Assembly: GCF_029581355.1 (NCBI RefSeq)
Contig: NZ_CP120849.1
Coordinates: forward strand, 4,682,501-4,746,500
Length of the DNA stretch: 64,000 nucleotides
Reading direction: 5' to 3'
From: Parabacteroides chongii
Lineage (GTDB): Bacteria > Bacteroidota > Bacteroidia > Bacteroidales > Tannerellaceae
In this document: in pieces, positions 60,527 through 64,000 of the stretch
Layout of the letters: each line of letters begins with the position of its first letter
Numbering within the stretch: position 1 is the stretch's first letter
Position numbers and translations under genes: made by a program
The notes under the pieces: generated by a model
What the model was told of the DNA's origin: nothing
The model's database searches: none
What the model saw: only the letters and a program-made list of their open reading frames with translations

Positions 60527-62557
60527 ATGAAAAAGTACGATATAAAGACTACGGATAAAGAAACCCTGAAAAAGTGGTTCTATCTGATGACACTTGGCCG
60601 GGCTCTCGACGAAAAGGCCCCTGCCTACCTGCTACAATCGTTAGGTTGGTCATATCATGCTCCATACGCCGGACATGACGGGATTCAACTTGCGATCGGG
60701 CAGGTTTTCAAAAAGGGAGAAGATTTCCTGTTCCCCTATTACCGGGACATGCTCACGGTATTATCGGCCGGAATGACTCCTGAAGAAATTATACTGAACG
60801 GCATCTCTAAGGCGACCGACCTGACTGGTGCCGGACGGCATATGTCGAACCACTTCGCCAAAACGGAGTGGAACATAGAAAATATCTCTTCCGCAACAGG
60901 TACACACGACCTGCATGCGGCTGGTGTCGGACGTGCGATGGTTTATTACAAACACAAAGGAGTTGCTATCACTTCCCACGGTGAATCCGCCACTTCCGAA
61001 GGTTTCGTGTATGAAGCGATAAACGGTGCCAGCACGGAACGCCTGCCGGTTATCTTTGTTATTCAGGACAACGGGTACGGCATTTCTGTTCCGAAGGAGG
61101 ATCAGACAGCTAACCGAAAGGTGGCCGATAACTTCTCCGGTTTCAAAAACCTGAAGATTATCCATTGTAACGGTAAGGACGTATTCGACTCCATGAATGC
61201 CATGACGGAAGCAAAAGAATATGCCCTGAACCGTACACCGGTAATCGTACAGGCAAACTGTGTCCGTATCGGTTCCCATTCCAATTCGGATAAACATACT
61301 TTATACCGCGACGAAAACGAGCTGAACTATGTAAAGGCAGCCGACCCTTTGTACAAATTCCGCCGTATGCTTCTCCGTTACAAACGATTTACGGAAGAAG
61401 AACTGAAGGAGATAGAAGACAAAGCAAAGAAAGACCTGAGCGCAGCCAACCGGAAAGCATTGGCCGCACCCGATCCGGATCCTGCCACTGTCACTGACTT
61501 TGTTTTGCCCGAGCCTTATATCCCTACCAAATATACGGACGGCATACACGATGAAAACGGAGAAAAAGAAACATTGGTCACCGCCATCAACAAAACACTG
61601 AAAGTAGAATTCCGTCACAACCCGGACACGTTTATCTGGGGACAGGATATTGCCAACAAAGAGAAAGGCGGCGTTTTCAATATTTCAAAAGGAATGCAGC
61701 AAGAGTTCGGCGATGCCCGTGTCTTCAATGCCCCGATTGCCGAAGACTATATCGTCGGTACGGCTAATGGCATGTGCCGTTTCGATCCTAAAATCCATGT
61801 TGTAATAGAAGGGGCCGAATTTGCCGATTATTTCTGGCCCGCAGTAGAACAGTATGTGGAATGTACCCACGAATACTGGAGAAGTTACGGACGGTTCACT
61901 CCCAACATCACGCTTCGTTTGGCTTCCGGAGGTTATATCGGAGGAGGTTTATATCACTCCCAGACTATCGAAGGGGCGCTGACTACGTTGCCCGGTGCAC
62001 GGATCGTCTACCCTTCTTTTGCCGATGATGCTGCCGGTTTACTCCGGACGAGCATGCGGTCGAAAGGCTTCACCCTGTTTCTCGAACCGAAAGCTTTATA
62101 TAATGCAGTTGAAGCATCTGCCGTCGTTCCCGATGATTTTGAAGTCCCATTCGGCAAGGCACGCATCCGCCGGGCAGGCGACGATATGAGTATTATTACA
62201 TATGGTAATACCACTCATCTCTGCCTGAATGTTGCCGAACGGTTACAGAAAGAGCATAACAGGAATGTCGAAGTGATCGATCTCCGTTCGCTTATTCCGT
62301 TGGATAAAGAGACTATTTTTGAATCTGTTAAAAAGACCAGTAAAGTACTGATCGTACATGAAGACAAAGTGTTCTCCGGTTTTGGAGCTGAAATTGCCAG
62401 TATGATCGGTGCCGAGTTGTTCCAATATCTGGATGCCCCGATACAGCGTGTCGGTTCGATCTTTACCCCCGTCGGATTCAATCCGATACTCGAGAAGGCT
62501 ATCCTTCCCAATGAGGAGAAAATTTATAACGCTGCTAAAGAATTGTTGGATTATTAA
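60527..62557 (+). CDS. 2-oxoacid dehydrogenase E1, fused alpha and beta subunits
   Basis: This 676-residue protein is a fusion. The alpha half (about 1-310) has GRALDEKAPAYLLQS, TPP site SHGESATSEGFVYEAINGAS and QDNGYGIS. The beta half (about 345-676) has FIWGQDIANKEKGGVF, GTANGMC and VIDLRSLIPLDKETI. Such fusions are typical of Bacteroidota branched-chain or pyruvate-type complexes. It decarboxylates the 2-oxoacid and loads E2. The substrate, branched-chain acids versus pyruvate, cannot be settled from sequence. Confidence 0.93.
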   Translation: MKKYDIKTTDKETLKKWFYLMTLGRALDEKAPAYLLQSLGWSYHAPYAGHDGIQLAIGQVFKKGEDFLFPYYRDMLTVLSAGMTPEEIILNGISKATDLTGAGRHMSNHFAKTEWNIENISSATGTHDLHAAGVGRAMVYYKHKGVAITSHGESATSEGFVYEAINGASTERLPVIFVIQDNGYGISVPKEDQTANRKVADNFSGFKNLKIIHCNGKDVFDSMNAMTEAKEYALNRTPVIVQANCVRIGSHSNSDKHTLYRDENELNYVKAADPLYKFRRMLLRYKRFTEEELKEIEDKAKKDLSAANRKALAAPDPDPATVTDFVLPEPYIPTKYTDGIHDENGEKETLVTAINKTLKVEFRHNPDTFIWGQDIANKEKGGVFNISKGMQQEFGDARVFNAPIAEDYIVGTANGMCRFDPKIHVVIEGAEFADYFWPAVEQYVECTHEYWRSYGRFTPNITLRLASGGYIGGGLYHSQTIEGALTTLPGARIVYPSFADDAAGLLRTSMRSKGFTLFLEPKALYNAVEASAVVPDDFEVPFGKARIRRAGDDMSIITYGNTTHLCLNVAERLQKEHNRNVEVIDLRSLIPLDKETIFESVKKTSKVLIVHEDKVFSGFGAEIASMIGAELFQYLDAPIQRVGSIFTPVGFNPILEKAILPNEEKIYNAAKELLDY

Positions 62558-62568
62558 TAGAATGAAAT

Positions 62569-63111
62569 ATGAAAAAGATTGGATTATTTTATGGTTCGTC
62601 TACTGCAAAGACGGCAGCAGTTGCTCAAAAGATAAAAGATGCATTCCATGATGTTCAGATCGATATTATCCCGGTTGAAAACTCAGGAGAGAGCGATTTC
62701 GAGACATACGATTATATCATTGCAGGTTCGTCAACCTGGTTTGACGGAGAACTACCCACGTATTGGGATGAAATAATGCCGATAGTAACCTCTGCTGACC
62801 TGAAAGGGAAAAAGGTAGCCGTCTTTGGCCTGGGAGACCAGGTTAAATACCCGGATAATTTCGTCGATGCGATCGGCTATCTGGCAGAAGCTTTTACTGA
62901 ACGGGGAGCAATAGTGGTAGGTCAAACCTCTACGGAAGGATATCACTTCAATCAATCCCAGGCAGTAAAAAAAGGAAAGTTTGTGGGATTGGTACTGGAC
63001 ATCGAAAACCAGCCCGAAAAGACAGATGAACGGATCAAGCATTGGGTTGATCAAGTAAAACATGAATTTGAAAGTGAATCACTCTCAACAGATAATTCGT
63101 TCAATTGCTAA
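62569..63111 (+). CDS. fldA: Long-chain flavodoxin
   Basis: This 180-residue protein has the FMN phosphate loop GLFYGSSTAKTAAVAQKI (a T-to-K variant of the usual STGNT), AGSSTWFDGELPTYWDE (aromatic FMN residue near W57) and FGLGDQVKYPDNFVDA. Length over 170 indicates the long-chain form. It carries electrons between oxidoreductases in the cytosol. It lies 11 bp after the E1 gene; a co-transcribed role with the dehydrogenase is possible but unproven. Confidence 0.93.
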   Translation: MKKIGLFYGSSTAKTAAVAQKIKDAFHDVQIDIIPVENSGESDFETYDYIIAGSSTWFDGELPTYWDEIMPIVTSADLKGKKVAVFGLGDQVKYPDNFVDAIGYLAEAFTERGAIVVGQTSTEGYHFNQSQAVKKGKFVGLVLDIENQPEKTDERIKHWVDQVKHEFESESLSTDNSFNC

Positions 63112-63161
63112 ATCAAATAAGCAGGCAGGACAACCAGTTTTGTTGCAGCATCAGTAACCGC

Positions 63162-63229
63162 CCTTTCGCGGTATCGGAACACTCCGGTTCCCGTTGGGGG
63201 AACGCCGGGGTTCCCGATACCACGAAAGG
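63162..63229. terminator. Long bidirectional hairpin terminator
   Basis: A near-perfect arm pair runs from CCTTTCGCGGTATCGG... (63162) to ...CCGATACCACGAAAGG (63229), with about 30 bp per arm and a few mismatches. It sits between the convergent fldA and fucosidase genes. Its G+C-rich stem is unusual for this A+T-rich genome. Confidence 0.75.
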
Positions 63230-63234
63230 ATGGT

Positions 63235-64000
63235 TTATTCCTTAGCCGTTTCTTCCTCCGATGCCTTATAAAAACCTATTTCCGATATTTGAGGGATATC
63301 CCTCGATTCTTTGATTACAATACGTGCTTCACTACAACGTAGCGGATCAAATCGTAGAATCCGCTTATACCCGACAGTTGTTCCTTCCGCTACCGGTATC
63401 CACTCAGTATCCACCCGGCATTCTAATACAAACTCTTCGATCCGCTGACCTTCCGTGATATTTTCCTGTAAAAGAAGACGGTCGAACTCCTGCTCTCCTT
63501 CAAAGGATATTTCTATCGTATTTGTTTTTCCGGAACCTTGCCAATAAGTTTCCAGCCTGCCATCCGTCAAATCACCGATTTCACCGACAGACGAAACAGC
63601 ATTCTCCAACAGATTCTTTTCAAATGTCTTTTCCAATATCCGCTTCATATTCATTAAAGAGGCGTAATCATTCTCATGGATCAATCCCCGCTTGTCCGGA
63701 GGCAGGTTCAATAGCAGCAACGAGTTCTTCCCTACCGAACTGTAATAGATATCGATCAACTTTTGAGGAGTCTTCACCGACGTATCTTCCGACGCATGGT
63801 AATACCAGCCCGGACGGACCGAAACATCTACCTCGGAAGGGTACCAGATCGCACCTTTCGCATCAGCCAATAAAGTGCGGCTTCCCAAATCCTGTGCCAT
63901 CTTATCTCCTTCCGGCAAGAAAGTACCGCTACCGGCTTCCTGTTGGGAAGATTCCGCGATAGCCGTCAAACTGGATATTGCCGCCGGCAATACACTCCAC
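63235..64000 (-). CDS. Alpha-L-fucosidase GH29 (partial, C-terminal part)
   Basis: 255 residues are visible, running off the right edge. WSVLP at the edge, GTFLPEGDKMAQDLG, IWYPSEVDVSVRPGWYYH and LLLNLPPDKRGLIHENDY fit the end of the GH29 barrel. A C-terminal beta domain of F5/8 type C (discoidin-like) folds from about residue 140. The signal peptide and catalytic nucleophile lie outside the window. It should remove alpha-linked fucose from host glycans in the periplasm or at the surface. Confidence 0.88.
   Translation of the reverse strand, partial: WSVLPAAISSLTAIAESSQQEAGSGTFLPEGDKMAQDLGSRTLLADAKGAIWYPSEVDVSVRPGWYYHASEDTSVKTPQKLIDIYYSSVGKNSLLLLNLPPDKRGLIHENDYASLMNMKRILEKTFEKNLLENAVSSVGEIGDLTDGRLETYWQGSGKTNTIEISFEGEQEFDRLLLQENITEGQRIEEFVLECRVDTEWIPVAEGTTVGYKRILRFDPLRCSEARIVIKESRDIPQISEIGFYKASEEETAKE

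Noticed and set aside
63162..63229. Inverted repeat as a recombination site
   Set aside because: The arms are nearly contiguous and sit between convergent genes, which fits a terminator far better than an invertible element.
1..64000. CRISPR arrays, tRNA or rRNA genes, transposases, prophage genes
   Set aside because: No regular spaced repeats, no tRNA-like cloverleaf or rRNA sequence, and no transposase, integrase or phage proteins were recognised.

Overview
The window looks like a chromosomal segment of a gut Bacteroidales bacterium, most likely Parabacteroides or a close relative. The evidence is SusC/SusD outer-membrane pairs, an ECF sigma/FecR switch, Bacteroidota-type promoters (TTG or TTTG, 19-21 bp, then TAnnTTTG), DUF4295 and DUF4835 genes, a fused E1 alpha/beta ketoacid dehydrogenase, an anaerobic sulfatase maturase and a GH29 fucosidase. 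The genus is inferred from gene content, not proven. I saw no rRNA, tRNA, CRISPR array, transposase or recombinase.

Bases 1-10975 (all minus strand) are a surface-polysaccharide operon. A membrane nucleotide-sugar epimerase/dehydratase and a membrane endo/exonuclease/phosphatase-fold protein come first. A clearly A+T-richer block follows: two GT4 glycosyltransferases, a Wzx flippase, an iron-sulfur F420-hydrogenase-beta-like protein, a pyruvyl transferase, an EpsG-like polymerase and a GT2 cut by the window edge. Upstream lies a 174-bp element (11141-11314): two 34-bp inverted repeats flanking a consensus promoter. This has the architecture of a phase-variable invertible promoter, and here it points away from the operon, so the locus reads as OFF.

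Bases 11627-32499 hold two tandem MscS-type channels, a GntR regulator with an SPFH protein, a four-gene O-acyltransferase operon (two SGNH proteins, an MBOAT protein, and an unusual TonB-domain protein with a C-terminal membrane anchor), a NUDIX hydrolase, an unknown protein with an FGKYRG module, an amidase, the sulfatase maturase, a TldD/TldE pair, malate dehydrogenase and YgiQ.

Bases 32610-45178 hold an S9 peptidase, ispE with a methyltransferase, and a nutrient-uptake locus: an ECF sigma factor divergent from FecR, then SusC (with an STN signalling domain), SusD and a TlpA-like thioredoxin. Between fecR and susC, on the opposite strand, a consensus promoter, two hairpins and a T8 tract define a roughly 90-nt antisense RNA over the susC leader. 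This matches the arrangement of the DonS-type cis-antisense RNAs of Bacteroides.

Bases 45295-56046 are mostly minus-strand housekeeping genes: ridA/rlmB, small membrane proteins, a dnaN-exonuclease-alcohol dehydrogenase-coaBC-DUF4835-recN run, and rpmB-rpmG-DUF4295. Bases 56308-63111 (plus) encode a nitroreductase, then lipoamide dehydrogenase, lipoate ligase, E2 and fused E1, which together make a complete 2-oxoacid dehydrogenase module, followed by flavodoxin. A fucosidase runs off the right edge.
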